NCBI GenBank assembly: GCA_958296095.1
Contig: OY282434.1
Location: 310,001 to 374,000 of the forward strand
DNA: 64,000 nt
Direction: 5' to 3'
Origin: an uncultured Oligoflexales bacterium
GTDB taxonomy: Bacteria; Bdellovibrionota_B; Oligoflexia; Oligoflexales; JAPPIL01
The position numbers and the translations under genes are program-made. Positions 36,104 through 44,746 of this stretch are shown here, piece after piece (the stretch's first letter is position 1; the number at the start of each line of letters is the position of its first letter). The notes below the pieces were generated by a model, which was not told the DNA's origin, did not search any database, and saw nothing but the letters and a program-made list of their open reading frames with translations.

Positions 36104-38607
36104 CGTGGTTCTGCCGGCAGCGCGAGAATGTCTTTCTTGCGCAGACGTTGTGGTGCAGGCACAGGGCGGGCAACAGGCAGCAAGCGAGCACAGACTAGAG
36201 CTTCACGCATGGTTGCCACGGGGTAAAAGGCAAGCGCACGCAGCACTGTGTTGGGCACTTCCAACAGATCGCGCAAGTTGGCACGCGGCAAGATGATTTC
36301 TTTTTTGCGGTAGCGAAAGGCCGCGAGCACCTTCTCTTTAACCCCCCCGATGGGTAACACCTGACCACGCAGGGTAATCTCCCCGCTGACTGCGAGACTT
36401 GCTCTTATTTTACGGCGAGTCAGCAGGCTGGTCAAGGCCAGCAACACCGCCAAGCCCGCACTAGGGCCATCTTTCGGGGTCGCACCATCAGGCAGATGCA
36501 CATGCAGGCGCGAGTTTTCCAGTCGGTCGGCCTCGATGCCAAGCTCTTCCGCCAGCGCGGTAATTACCGAACGTGCCATCGTCACGCTCTCCTGCATCAC
36601 CTTGCCTGGCAGTCCTGTCAGTAGCAGGCCGCCGTTTTTGTCTGCCATCTGCATCGTCTCGACATACATGATTTCGCCCCCGCAGGCAGTGCAGCTAAGC
36701 CCCACGGCTACGCCTGGCGGCAGGGTCAAGTCGTTCGGCTCATCATGATAGGGCGGCTTGCCGAGATGTTCGCTGATGCTGGCAGTGCTGAGCGAGGCGG
36801 GAATTTCTTGATGCAGGGCAACGTGTCGCCTGATTACCTTACGCCCGATGTCTTCTATCTTGCGTTGCAGTTGGCGCACACCTGCTTCCTGAGTGTAGTG
36901 CTTGATGATGGCGAGCAGTGCTTCCTTGTCGAAATTGAAACGGCGCGGGGCGATCTGTAATTTTTTTCTGATTTGCGGCAGCAGATGCTTCTGGGCAATT
37001 TTTATTTTTTCCTGATCGCTGTAGGAAGACAGTTCAACGACTTCCAGGCGACTCAACAGCGGGGCCGGGATTGTGCTGCTGTCGTTGGCGGTGGCAACAA
37101 ACAAAATACGGGACAGATCGAACGGCACGTCGAGATAGAGATCTTTGAAATTTTTATTCTGCTGGTAATCGAGCACTTCCAGCAGTGCCGCCTGCACATC
37201 GTTATGCTTGTCGCGCTCGCCCAGCTTGTCGAGCTCGTCGAGCAAAATCACAGCGCTGCTGTCGCCAACCTGTTTGATAGCTTGAATGATACGCCCTGGC
37301 ATTGCACCCACGTAGGTGCGGCGCAAACCACGAATCTCAATCTCCTCCTTCATGCCCCCCAGCGAAATCTTGACCAGCTTGCGCTGCAGGGCATCGGCGA
37401 TCGACTTGGCCAGCGAGGTTTTGCCCACACCGGGCGGGCCGACGAACAGCAGTATCTGCCCCTCAATCTTTTTTTTGTGAATAATCACCGCCAGATGTTC
37501 GAGAATACGCTCCTTGATGGCAGTAAGCCCGAAATGGTTTTTGTTCAGTATCTTCATGGCATTAGCGAGATCGGGGAGCACGAACGGCTTGCTGTGCCAC
37601 GGCATATCTTTCAACCAGCTGAGGTATTGGTGCGAGATCATGTATTCACTTGAACCATAGGGTGCGAGGTCAATTTTTTCCAACTCGCTGAAGACGATTG
37701 CCCGCACGCGGGGAGGCAGGTCAGCACGCTGCACCGCGGTAGTCAGGCTCTTGACCTCCGAACTCTGCTCATCGAGATCCGCAAGTTCGTCCTGCAGGGT
37801 CTTAATCTGCTCCCTGATGAAATTAGCCCGCTCGACGGCAGTAATCTGTTCCTCGACCTGTCTTTGAATGTCGGATGAATACTTCAGCAGTTCGATCTCA
37901 CGGTTGAGATACCTGCTCACCAAGGCGAGGCGAGCGGTGAGCTGTGGCAAGGACAGTAGCGGCAACTGTTCCTCGTAGGTCATGGTCAGGTGCGGCGCAA
38001 TCAAATCACAGAGACGGTAGGGATCTTCGGTGCTGCTCGACAGCAGGGCACGGGTCTTGCTGTCAATATTTTTGTTTAATTTCAACAGCTGTGACAGCGC
38101 GGCACGCAAACTGCTGATCTGGCGCAAAACACGGTGGGACGAGACCCTAGCACTAGGCTCGATTGGCTTCACCACCGAATGATAGCCGCCGTCCTCCTTG
38201 CGTGCCAGCGATGCAACTAGCATACGACGCACGCCCCGCACGAGGTAGCCCTTCTCGCCGTTGTCGAGGTTGAGCGACTTAAGCAGCTTGGCCTCAATAC
38301 CGACCTGACAGAAGTCGGGGGAACGTGTGTCCCGCTCGGTCAGAGAGATGAACACGAAGCCATCGCGCTTCGCTTTGCGCAAATTATGGCGCAACCACAG
38401 GCGTGACTGCACGTCGAGATCGTCACTGGCCAGTGTTGCCTGTCCTGAAGGGAACACGATACGCTTCTTGATCGCACAAGCATTTAATTTTATTGCATCC
38501 TTCTCGGCAGGCGGCTCTTTCAAGGCCGTGGCCGTTTCAAGATGGAAAGACTTCAAATACTTCGAGACGGTATACATGGCATCACATCTGGGACAGGCAG
38601 GGGACAT
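36100..38607 (-). CDS. lon: ATP-dependent protease Lon
   Basis: Lon degrades misfolded and regulatory proteins in the cytoplasm, powered by an AAA+ module. The 835-residue protein has the N-terminal substrate domain, coiled-coil (EQIKTLQDELADLDE), Walker A GPPGVGKTS (390-398), Walker B VILLDELDKL, and the protease domain with Ser716 (KDGPSAG) and Lys759 (GGVKEK), the family catalytic dyad at standard spacing. An N-terminal CPRC motif just before MYTVSKYLKSF is unusual; ATG at 38577 would omit it. The gene is translationally coupled to the downstream cysteine desulfurase. Confidence 0.95.
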   Translation of the reverse strand: MSPACPRCDAMYTVSKYLKSFHLETATALKEPPAEKDAIKLNACAIKKRIVFPSGQATLASDDLDVQSRLWLRHNLRKAKRDGFVFISLTERDTRSPDFCQVGIEAKLLKSLNLDNGEKGYLVRGVRRMLVASLARKEDGGYHSVVKPIEPSARVSSHRVLRQISSLRAALSQLLKLNKNIDSKTRALLSSSTEDPYRLCDLIAPHLTMTYEEQLPLLSLPQLTARLALVSRYLNREIELLKYSSDIQRQVEEQITAVERANFIREQIKTLQDELADLDEQSSEVKSLTTAVQRADLPPRVRAIVFSELEKIDLAPYGSSEYMISHQYLSWLKDMPWHSKPFVLPDLANAMKILNKNHFGLTAIKERILEHLAVIIHKKKIEGQILLFVGPPGVGKTSLAKSIADALQRKLVKISLGGMKEEIEIRGLRRTYVGAMPGRIIQAIKQVGDSSAVILLDELDKLGERDKHNDVQAALLEVLDYQQNKNFKDLYLDVPFDLSRILFVATANDSSTIPAPLLSRLEVVELSSYSDQEKIKIAQKHLLPQIRKKLQIAPRRFNFDKEALLAIIKHYTQEAGVRQLQRKIEDIGRKVIRRHVALHQEIPASLSTASISEHLGKPPYHDEPNDLTLPPGVAVGLSCTACGGEIMYVETMQMADKNGGLLLTGLPGKVMQESVTMARSVITALAEELGIEADRLENSRLHVHLPDGATPKDGPSAGLAVLLALTSLLTRRKIRASLAVSGEITLRGQVLPIGGVKEKVLAAFRYRKKEIILPRANLRDLLEVPNTVLRALAFYPVATMREALVCARLLPVARPVPAPQRLRKKDILALPAEPR

Positions 38608-38709
38608 AGCCCGACAGGTGCTAAAGATACCCGCCGAGCATTTTTGTTGTCAAGATGGATCTCCGCCTCGCGACCGCACGAAACGCCTTCCCTCAAGCAA
38701 ATGGCGAGC

Positions 38710-39012
38710 TTACAGGTTCAGATTGGAAGCCGACTGAATCATTTCCTGCCGCCAGCGCAGCCGAATCTTGACGAACTCGTATTCCTTGTTGGCCTGCTTC
38801 TGGTTGATCAGGTTGCCGAGTGGCACGCGGCGTTGACCATCGATACTCATCGAGTCGAAGTCATAGCTCTTCTTGTCCTTGTTGATCTTCGCCTCCATGA
38901 CTAGGTTGCCTTTACCCAGCGACCGGCGGCGTTTCTTGCTCCTTGCCTCAAGTCCAACAGGCAGTGCCAACAAGAACGCGGCGACGAGCGCCAGCTTGAT
39001 AGAGATGCTCAT
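38710..39012 (-). CDS. Small exported basic protein
   Basis: 100 residues with a signal peptide (ISIKLALVAAFLLALPVGLEA) and a strongly basic stretch right after (RSKKRRRSLGKG). ATG at 39012 has GGAAAGGAACT just upstream. The rest is Lys/Asp/Arg-rich with no cysteine. No family recognised. It is upstream of lon on the same strand, about 100 bp away, and could share its transcript. Confidence 0.6.
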   Translation of the reverse strand: MSISIKLALVAAFLLALPVGLEARSKKRRRSLGKGNLVMEAKINKDKKSYDFDSMSIDGQRRVPLGNLINQKQANKEYEFVKIRLRWRQEMIQSASNLNL

Positions 39013-39145
39013 AGTTCCTTTCCCACTGGTTAAGGGGTTATACTATAAGTATCGGCAGACGGTGCGTTTTCTTGAGGAGATTTTGCCTCCCGCGCACGCG
39101 CCCTAAGCCAATACGCTACCTCTAACTATAATTATAGCAGTGTTT

Positions 39146-40129
39146 ATGGCACGTCTGCTCGTCATCGGCATTATCGTTATGCCACAACTCGCCGCCGTCA
39201 TACCCAAGACCCAGCTATGGCTGCGCCTGGGAGAAGCGGTCGAAAGACTGCGCATCGATCCGCACGGGCGTTATCTCGCCTATCAAGTGACCGCCCAAAA
39301 CAAACTCAAGGTCTTGAATTTACAAAATAAATTTATTTTTGAGGTATCGACAAACTACGTCGGCAACGCACTTTTCTGGGCACCGGGTGGCCATCGTCTG
39401 TTTTATCGCGAACTGCAGCTCAGCGAAGGCAAAAACCCAAAAATTTCCAGCAATATCAAGGCGTTTGACGTTGCACAGGGCAAGTCACACTTGATTGAAA
39501 GTTTACCCTCGAGCAGCGGCTTGCTAACCTTCGACCCGCGGGATTTGACCTTCCAGATAATGTATGCCAAGGGCATCAAGGTCAAAAAAATCTACTATCC
39601 CTCCAATCGCTTGGCAAAGTGGCAAATCGGACGACGCACGCAAGGCGGCAAATGGCTGGCAACCCAGCGGGGGATGTTGCTGGTGGAAAGTGATGGGCGT
39701 TCCTACACCAAGCTTGCCGACGACAACACAGGGCTAGACTCCTTTGCTATTGCGCCGCGTGGCGATGCCGTATTGTGGGGCACGCAGGGCGGTAGAATTT
39801 ATCTGCAACGGGAGGGCGAGAAGGTGAGTTTTATTGCCCGCGGGCGTGATCCGAGCTGGCATCCGCAGGGGCAGCACTTCGTCTATGCGAAAGCCGTTTT
39901 CGTCGGTCACCAGCTGGTCGATTACGATTTGCGTTTGCGAGACTATCGTGGCCAAGAACGTGCCCTGACCCGCACCCGCTCCGCACGTGAACGCTGGCCG
40001 GTGTGGAGAGAGGGTGGGCAGCAGATTCTTTTTACCAGAGAAAAGACGATGGATATCTTTGCCCTGCATCTGCGACCACGCGTAGCTGCACGCGCGGCAG
40101 GGCGAGAGCAGAAGCGCAGGGCACGCTAG
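39146..40129 (+). CDS. TolB-like beta-propeller protein, exported
   Basis: 327 residues with an N-terminal signal (LLVIGIIVMPQLAAV). Repeated strands such as IDPHGRYLAYQVT, WAPGGHRLFYREL, IAPRGDAVLWGTQ, WHPQGQHFVYAKAV and WREGGQQILFTRE match the PD40/WD40-like blade pattern seen in TolB (D/P-G-xx-h-h-h). At least five blades are visible. A periplasmic interaction scaffold is likely. The C-terminus is strongly basic. tol-pal genes are not adjacent, so calling it TolB itself is not supported. It is divergent from 38710-39012. Confidence 0.7.
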   Translation: MARLLVIGIIVMPQLAAVIPKTQLWLRLGEAVERLRIDPHGRYLAYQVTAQNKLKVLNLQNKFIFEVSTNYVGNALFWAPGGHRLFYRELQLSEGKNPKISSNIKAFDVAQGKSHLIESLPSSSGLLTFDPRDLTFQIMYAKGIKVKKIYYPSNRLAKWQIGRRTQGGKWLATQRGMLLVESDGRSYTKLADDNTGLDSFAIAPRGDAVLWGTQGGRIYLQREGEKVSFIARGRDPSWHPQGQHFVYAKAVFVGHQLVDYDLRLRDYRGQERALTRTRSARERWPVWREGGQQILFTREKTMDIFALHLRPRVAARAAGREQKRRAR

Positions 40130-40289
40130 CAGGCATCTTACGCCTTGCCTGCACAGGCCCGCACCGTGAAATTTTTGCCATCGACATCGCTGGCCACGTA
40201 AAGTAGCCTCTCGGCGCGCGGCCTTTCGACGCATGCCGTGTCTGGGTAGCCTGAGGACAAAGCCGAGGGATATTTCCCCACGCACAATC

Positions 40290-40363
40290 GGCCCCGTAGC
40301 TCAATTGGATAGAGCAAGACCTTCCTAAGGTCGAGGTTGCAGGTTCGAGTCCTGCTGGGGTCG
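40290..40363 (+). tRNA. tRNA-Arg (anticodon CCT)
   Basis: Cloverleaf: acceptor GGCCCCG pairs with TGGGGTC near the 3' end (two G-T wobbles), D arm with GCTC/GAGC, anticodon loop TTCCTAA with CCT, T arm GCAGG-TTCGAGT-CCTGC, discriminator G at 40363. No encoded CCA. It would read AGG codons. An AT-richer accessory region begins just after it. Confidence 0.93.
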
Positions 40364-40436
40364 CTGGCTGTGGATGAGTCAATTTCGGGCGGAAGTCGGA
40401 ATAAAAGATGTGGCTTTCTGCTGTCAATTGTATTGA

Positions 40437-41039
40437 GTGACAGCTATAATCTACTATGTGGGTAGTTTTCTGAAATTGAGGCGTGAGGCAGGAGACACAG
40501 GCATAGTTTCTGTGGCTGACGCTAGGGAGATGGGTATTTCACCCAGAGTTCTTCACTACTTGTGTGTGCAGGGTCGGATCAGACGCGTGAGCCGTGGGTT
40601 TTATGATGTGCGCGACGAAGTTGAACTAAGCTTGGAGTCTTTGCTCAAAGAAACTCTGCTACAAATCGGTGAGGCAGTTGTTTGTTTGCAATCGGCACTT
40701 CAGCTTTACGATCTAACCGACGAAGTTCCAGAATATCTCGAATTTTTTGCTCCAAGAGCAAGAGTTTCGAGAAGAAAGATAGACTCTGTCAAAATACACA
40801 GTACACGCCACCCCCTAACATATCTCGATACAAATATCGTCTCAGATATTGTGGTAACGAGTCTTGAACAGACACTAGTCGATATGTTCCGATTTGGTTA
40901 CCCAATGTCGCGTGTGCTTGAGGTTATCGATTTAGCTCGACGCAAGCAAATGGCTGTTAAGGTTGGAGTGATACGTAGACAAGCTGATATTTTTCGAGCC
41001 AAGGGAAAAATCCGCCTGTTGCTAGATGGGATACTGTGA
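40437..41039 (+). CDS. AbiEi-type antitoxin-like protein, orphan
   Basis: 200 residues with the AbiEi layout: N-terminal winged helix (VSVADAREMGISPRVLHYL), a wing ending RRVSRGFYDV, and a C-terminal part with TSLEQTLVDMFRFG like the AbiEi PLKTLLDVA block. AbiEi proteins are DNA-binding autorepressors and antitoxins to AbiEii nucleotidyltransferases. No AbiEii gene lies beside it; the next gene is unrelated. It may be a remnant, a stand-alone regulator or a decoy antitoxin. It begins 74 bp after the tRNA. GTG at 40437 has no clear ribosome site, so the start is uncertain. Confidence 0.7.
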   Translation: MTAIIYYVGSFLKLRREAGDTGIVSVADAREMGISPRVLHYLCVQGRIRRVSRGFYDVRDEVELSLESLLKETLLQIGEAVVCLQSALQLYDLTDEVPEYLEFFAPRARVSRRKIDSVKIHSTRHPLTYLDTNIVSDIVVTSLEQTLVDMFRFGYPMSRVLEVIDLARRKQMAVKVGVIRRQADIFRAKGKIRLLLDGIL

Positions 41040-41168
41040 CGGCCTTCCCGCCGATCCTCTGGCCTCGAAATTCTTACTGCGTGCCGCACCTGTGGCTCTC
41101 AAAACGGGATTGCGCTCCCGGCGGTCGATTTGTTCTTGTTATAAAAATAACCGTTACCCCCTATTATC

Positions 41169-41196
41169 TTGACATTTATTTTTATTTTGCTATAGA
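41169..41196 (+). promoter_or_regulatory. Sigma-70 promoter for 41242-42051
   Basis: TTGACA at 41169-41174, a 16-base T-rich spacer, TATAGA at 41191-41196. It lies about 45 bases before the ATG. This is among the best promoter matches in the window. Confidence 0.7.
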
Positions 41197-41241
41197 TACA
41201 GCGTGTTTTTTTTGAACTACTTTTTTAAAGGAGTGATAGTT

Positions 41242-42051
41242 ATGAAGTTTTTTCTTGTTTTTTTACTAGCTCTGTCTCCGCTCGCTGGACGAGCAAATGG
41301 GGCTATTACATATTCTCTCGACAAAGCGATGAAATACAAAGATGCAATACGCTACGTGTTTAGTAGAACTGATAACCTTATTTATACCGAAAATGACGTG
41401 AGGATTATGGCTCGTTTACTTAAGCGTCCAACTCATGCACATCAAAAATATCTTGATCTTAGAACAACGTCAAATCCTCCTAATAGGAAAAGAATTGATT
41501 TTTTTATTTATACTAGCGATCACGTGCAATTTAAGGTAATCGAAACGCCTGCTTCAGCTAAAATCCTTGATGCTGGTAGCTTCCGATCAGAGTTAGGAAA
41601 AGAAGGATATAGGTGGTTAGACCCTAATTTTCATGACTACCCCACCATCATCAAAGCTATGTTCCAGGATTTGCGCGGTGCCGCGTTGCCAGAAGCAAGT
41701 TTAGTTAAACTTGAAGAAAGGTTATTAAATAAAGAGGTGTTAGATATTCCAATACAGAACGCTTTAGATTATGGACCTATGCTCCTACAAAAAACCAGAG
41801 TGCCGAAAGAATTCGATCGTTTAGATCGTGCCGTGTTGTTTCGTGCAGAAAACTTACCTAACGGCCCCTATGACGACTGGTATGCTTTTAAAGAAATTGA
41901 TGGTAACCTTGAAGAAATTAAAATGGAAAGCAACCTTAGACACAGTTTAGTAATTCGCTTAATAGACAAAAATGGCCTATACATAGATGTGCCTACGTCT
42001 AATAAGAAGGTAAAGAAGGCTATAGATCGCATCATTAGCGACATGCAGTGA
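41242..42051 (+). CDS. Exported protein of unknown function, AT-rich gene
   Basis: 269 residues. ATG at 41242 has AAGGAG eight bases upstream and yields a signal peptide (MKFFLVFLLALSPLAGRANG). The mature part is Lys/Asp/Leu-rich without cysteines, with blocks such as YTENDVRIMARLL and FHDYPTIIKAMFQDL. No family recognised. Codon use is clearly more AT-rich than in the housekeeping genes, consistent with recent gain. It has its own promoter. It lies between the orphan AbiEi and the inverted-repeat element. Confidence 0.65.
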   Translation: MKFFLVFLLALSPLAGRANGAITYSLDKAMKYKDAIRYVFSRTDNLIYTENDVRIMARLLKRPTHAHQKYLDLRTTSNPPNRKRIDFFIYTSDHVQFKVIETPASAKILDAGSFRSELGKEGYRWLDPNFHDYPTIIKAMFQDLRGAALPEASLVKLEERLLNKEVLDIPIQNALDYGPMLLQKTRVPKEFDRLDRAVLFRAENLPNGPYDDWYAFKEIDGNLEEIKMESNLRHSLVIRLIDKNGLYIDVPTSNKKVKKAIDRIISDMQ

Positions 42052-42098
42052 CCTGCAAATAACTAAATCATCTCGCCAATCCCGTGCCATAAATCCCT

Positions 42099-42150
42099 TA
42101 TGGGAAACATGTTGGATTTAACCGTGTAGCAATAGTGGGGATAGCCACAC
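42099..42150 (+). repeat. Left inverted repeat
   Basis: Inverted copy of 42986-43045. It lacks a GGCTAA-like insert present in the right arm. The ParA-like frame becomes open only inside the element, with three stop codons in the arm. Confidence 0.65.
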
Positions 42151-42474
42151 GCTCAAAACAGCATCTGGAGATTGCGCGAACACTTCGCGAGCAGGAGGGT
42201 CACGGTCATCGATCCGCCGCTGATGGAACGCTCGGCATTCTCGGTACTGTTCGCTTTCGGCGGCGATTTGCACTCTATGCCCGAACAAGGTCGCATGGAC
42301 AAGGCAATCGCGAATGCCCGTGGTTTCGCCATGGCTGTGTATAATCATCTGTTAACCAAGCGTCAGGAGGATGCCCATGAGTCAGCTAGAAGACCAAGAG
42401 TTCAAGATCGACAACGACCAACTAGCGGTGGCCAAATCCCAGACCAAGCCAGCCAGCATCCAACAGCTCAATAA
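42151..42474 (+). pseudogene. ParA-like C-terminal fragment
   Basis: The frame begins right after the left inverted repeat with no start codon and reads ...LREHFASRRVTVIDP, MERSAFSVLFAFGGDLH, then ARGFAMAVYNHLLTK. These resemble the C-terminal third of ParA/MinD-type partition ATPases (the segment with eR.AFs.lf..G and the final amphipathic helix). Walker motifs are missing because the 5' part is absent. The frame continues past the start of the next gene, which suggests the original stop is also lost. ParA moves plasmids or chromosomes apart. This copy cannot be functional. Confidence 0.5.
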
Positions 42475-42700
42475 CCTCGATGCGGTTGCTGACGATCAGG
42501 GTTTTGCCAGTCGTGGCGGTCGCGAACGTAGCCCGCGCACCGGTCAAATACACGCCAAGGTTCTACCGCAAATCTCTGCCGATATTTCCCGTTAGTCCGC
42601 GATGCGTGGCGTGCAACAAGGTGTGCTGATCGAGGAAGCTTGGGAGCTATACAAACAGCGGGGCAACGGTGCTCCCGGTGCTCGCTCGCCCAGCACCTAA
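42377..42700 (+). pseudogene. Partition-partner-like gene with in-frame TAG
   Basis: ATG at 42377 has AGGAGG six bases upstream. The reading frame runs to a TAG at 42593-42595, then continues in frame to TAA at 42698-42700. The joined product would be about 106 residues. After the stop, MRGVQQGVLIEEAWELYKQR resembles the second helix of a ribbon-helix-helix DNA-binding domain, with KVLPQISADISR before it as the strand. Small RHH proteins are common partners of ParA. The stop cuts the domain in two, so the gene is probably dead unless TAG is read through. Confidence 0.5.
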
Positions 42701-42784
42701 TGCGATAGTAAGAATATGGGCGATTGCCCTTGCTTTATTCGTTTTTGCCATTATATTCAGCCAGGGTATAGACTGGAGGTTGGT

Positions 42785-43024
42785 GTGGATTCTGTTGACC
42801 CAAACTATGAGTACTTCATCAAAAATTTTGACGCGTTGCGTGGCAAATACGGTGATAAGTTTGTCGTTATAGCCAACTGTAAGGTAGTTTCAGATCATGA
42901 TACCCGCGAGACAGCCCTGAAGTCGGCTATGAAAAAGTTTCAACCGGGGGAATTCATCATACAACATGTGGGTGATGGCGATGAAGTGTGGCTATCCCCA
43001 CTATTGCTACACTTAGCCGGTTAA
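42785..43024 (+). CDS. Small DUF5678-like protein
   Basis: 79 residues from GTG at 42785 (GGAG six bases upstream). YEYFIKNFDALRGKYGDKFVVIANCKVV and TALKSAMKKF (shown in parts) match the DUF5678 pattern: a W/Y..F...L...Y.GK strand pair followed by a helix. Families of this type are small and often next to toxin-antitoxin or RHH genes. The last ~13 residues (WLSPLLLHLAG) are encoded by the right inverted repeat, so the native C-terminus was probably replaced. Confidence 0.45.
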   Translation: MDSVDPNYEYFIKNFDALRGKYGDKFVVIANCKVVSDHDTRETALKSAMKKFQPGEFIIQHVGDGDEVWLSPLLLHLAG

Positions 43025-43045
43025 ATCCAACGTGTTGCCCATATG
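42986..43045 (-). repeat. Right inverted repeat
   Basis: Inverted copy of 42099-42150 with an extra 6 bases (TTAGCC side) between the TAGTGGGG core and the GGTTAAATCC segment. Confidence 0.65.
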
Positions 43046-43174
43046 GTAACGATCCAAAGGGTGACTTGTTAGCTGAAGCGACATTAGCTTACCGATCGGT
43101 ACATAAGGTATGCCGTTTTTACAGGGACAACATCCATTTATGATGGAATAAGATACTCATATTATCAAATATCA

Positions 43175-44041
43175 TTACGTGCATTCACGTAGGAAGCTGG
43201 ATAATTCCTCAAATGCTTCGCCGATATTTGTTTTCAGATTGCACTCCTTAGCCATTCTTGTAAATGGCGTTACCCAACTTCTGGGTGGCAACTCAAGTTT
43301 ATTTGGCACAGGGTGCGTGCCTCTAAACTCAAAAATAATCTGTATGGCTGCTTTGACCCTGCAAGCGTTCAGCTTTCCCGTTCTGATTAGAAGAACCATA
43401 TCGACAAGGTCTTTGCTCCTAGAGTTATCTTGCTTCACACGAGGCCGCGTATAAGCATGAAGTTTCTCAGCAAGGTGCTGCTCTAGTGAAATTGCTGTTG
43501 CTTCCCTTGTATGCAGCCCCGCAAAAGCTAGCCAATCTTCACCTTTAACAGAGTCAAGGGGTTCGATGATGGGGTTGCCAATGCCTACGTCCAGATGAAA
43601 GCTGGCAAACACACGGCCATCAACTTGAGCTATAACGGGAAATCGTGCCCCCCCGTAAGGAGTGGCGATGATGTTCATTTTTGATGATTTAATTTCAAAT
43701 GAAAAGAAATCCTCCAGGCCGATAGAGCAGTATTTTCGTAGTTTTTCCAGTATTAGGGCGTTGCGTAACTCAGGGTCTTCAGAAATAATATTACGCTCTC
43801 TTAAGTCCAGATCAATATCTTTCGTGGCACGAGAACTATTCAGCCTAAGCTCCAAAGCATAACCACCCTTAAGCACCCATGGGCTAGCTTCTTCAGAGAA
43901 CAGACGGACAACCAGCCTATCGAAAGCTATTTGCCGACGCATCCGCTGTATGTCCTGCTTGCCTGACTTTGCTTTCGTCTTCAGACGATCGGAAAGGGAC
44001 AGCAATAAAGCATCAGCGGTCAGATACTTTCTACTCATCAT
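43175..44041 (-). CDS. abiEii: AbiEii toxin (nucleotidyltransferase)
   Basis: Type IV toxin of the AbiE phage-exclusion system. AbiEii-family proteins are nucleotidyltransferases that stop growth when unopposed. The 288-residue protein has WVLKGGYALELRL, RATKDIDLDL (the nucleotidyltransferase D-x-D), and the later KLHAYTR and RSKDLVDMVLLI blocks typical of the family. ATG at 44041 is preferred, with AGGAG eight bases upstream, and overlaps the antitoxin gene by 11 bp, as usual for abiE operons. Intact. The operon lies in the AT-richer accessory region. Confidence 0.88.
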   Translation of the reverse strand: MMSRKYLTADALLLSLSDRLKTKAKSGKQDIQRMRRQIAFDRLVVRLFSEEASPWVLKGGYALELRLNSSRATKDIDLDLRERNIISEDPELRNALILEKLRKYCSIGLEDFFSFEIKSSKMNIIATPYGGARFPVIAQVDGRVFASFHLDVGIGNPIIEPLDSVKGEDWLAFAGLHTREATAISLEQHLAEKLHAYTRPRVKQDNSRSKDLVDMVLLIRTGKLNACRVKAAIQIIFEFRGTHPVPNKLELPPRSWVTPFTRMAKECNLKTNIGEAFEELSSFLRECT

Positions 44042-44597
44042 AGAATGCGCTCCTGATTTTTTTCTCATCGTTAGAACTGATCAGCCCCCTCTCAGATGCC
44101 TCTTGCACAGCCTGCCAAATCAGAGCTTCTTCGAGGTGCTTGGCTCTTGCTACGTCCAGCAAAGTTTTCAACGGTGTGGTAACGTCAAAGCCACGCGTGG
44201 GGCGAATGTCAGAAGCGTTAAGACTTCCCCGCCACAGGATAAGAATATCTGGTATGGCATTGAAACGCCGAAACTCTTTGCTAACCGTCATGTGTAGCTT
44301 TGCTGGCATGAGATCACTGAGATCGTAGATCCTAAGTGCTGTATCATGTGAATAAACCCCTTGTGGCTGCTCATCTCTGTTTCTAGCCCAAAGATGCCAG
44401 AGAACAAGTTGGGCATCCTCATCATCCTGCGGAAACATAGGCAAGCGGTAGATGCCTCGCATTTCTCGAATCCAGTTACCCTTGCTCACGTGGTATGGAT
44501 GATTGTTGCGCTGATAACCAGCTGCTTCGGCTTGCTTAGTCGTGAACATGCCCTGTTGCCTAACTGCGTATTTGTAGAGTTTTTCTCTTGCTGACAA
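44031..44597 (-). CDS. abiEi: AbiEi antitoxin and autorepressor
   Basis: 188 residues: an N-terminal winged helix (KLYKYAVRQQGMFTTKQA), RGIYRLPMFP, SHDTALRIYDLSD and PLKTLLDVARA, the usual AbiEi blocks. It neutralises AbiEii and represses the operon by binding palindromes in the promoter. TTG at 44597 is preceded by GAGGAAGG and preferred; GTG at 44609 is the alternative. It overlaps abiEii downstream. It differs clearly from the orphan at 40437-41039. Confidence 0.87.
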   Translation of the reverse strand: MSAREKLYKYAVRQQGMFTTKQAEAAGYQRNNHPYHVSKGNWIREMRGIYRLPMFPQDDEDAQLVLWHLWARNRDEQPQGVYSHDTALRIYDLSDLMPAKLHMTVSKEFRRFNAIPDILILWRGSLNASDIRPTRGFDVTTPLKTLLDVARAKHLEEALIWQAVQEASERGLISSNDEKKIRSAFYDE

Positions 44598-44607
44598 ACC
44601 CTTCCTC

Positions 44608-44746
44608 ACATAATAGACATATCCATTATGTTAATTATACACCAGAACTACTTCTCTCTGGAACTGCCTTTTTGCAAATTTCACATACATACCATATAAA
44701 TTATGTCTTTTATGCCGAACCTTTCATATAAAACATAATTTATATG
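44608..44746 (-). promoter_or_regulatory. AbiE promoter/operator with two palindromes
   Basis: AT-rich region with a perfect 14-base inverted repeat (CATATAAATTATGT at 44693-44706 and its complement at 44733-44746, 26-base spacer) and a nearer palindrome ACATAAT-N10-ATTATGT (44608-44631). The arms share the ACATAAT/ATTATGT core, so all three sites look like one operator type. AbiEi is known to repress abiE by binding inverted repeats upstream. Confidence 0.6.

Larger units (their letters stand above)
42099..43045. mobile_element. Inverted-repeat-bounded element with gene remnants
   Basis: Left arm 42099-42150 and right arm 42986-43045 are inverted copies of ~50 bp (core TAGCAATAGTGGGGATAG; shared GTTGGATTTAACC), with about three mismatches and a 6-base indel. 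They bound ~950 bp holding a ParA-like fragment, a stop-interrupted partner gene and a small DUF5678-like gene. The layout is that of a defective transposon or MITE-flanked segment. No transposase is seen. Target-site duplications were not found by eye. Confidence 0.55.
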
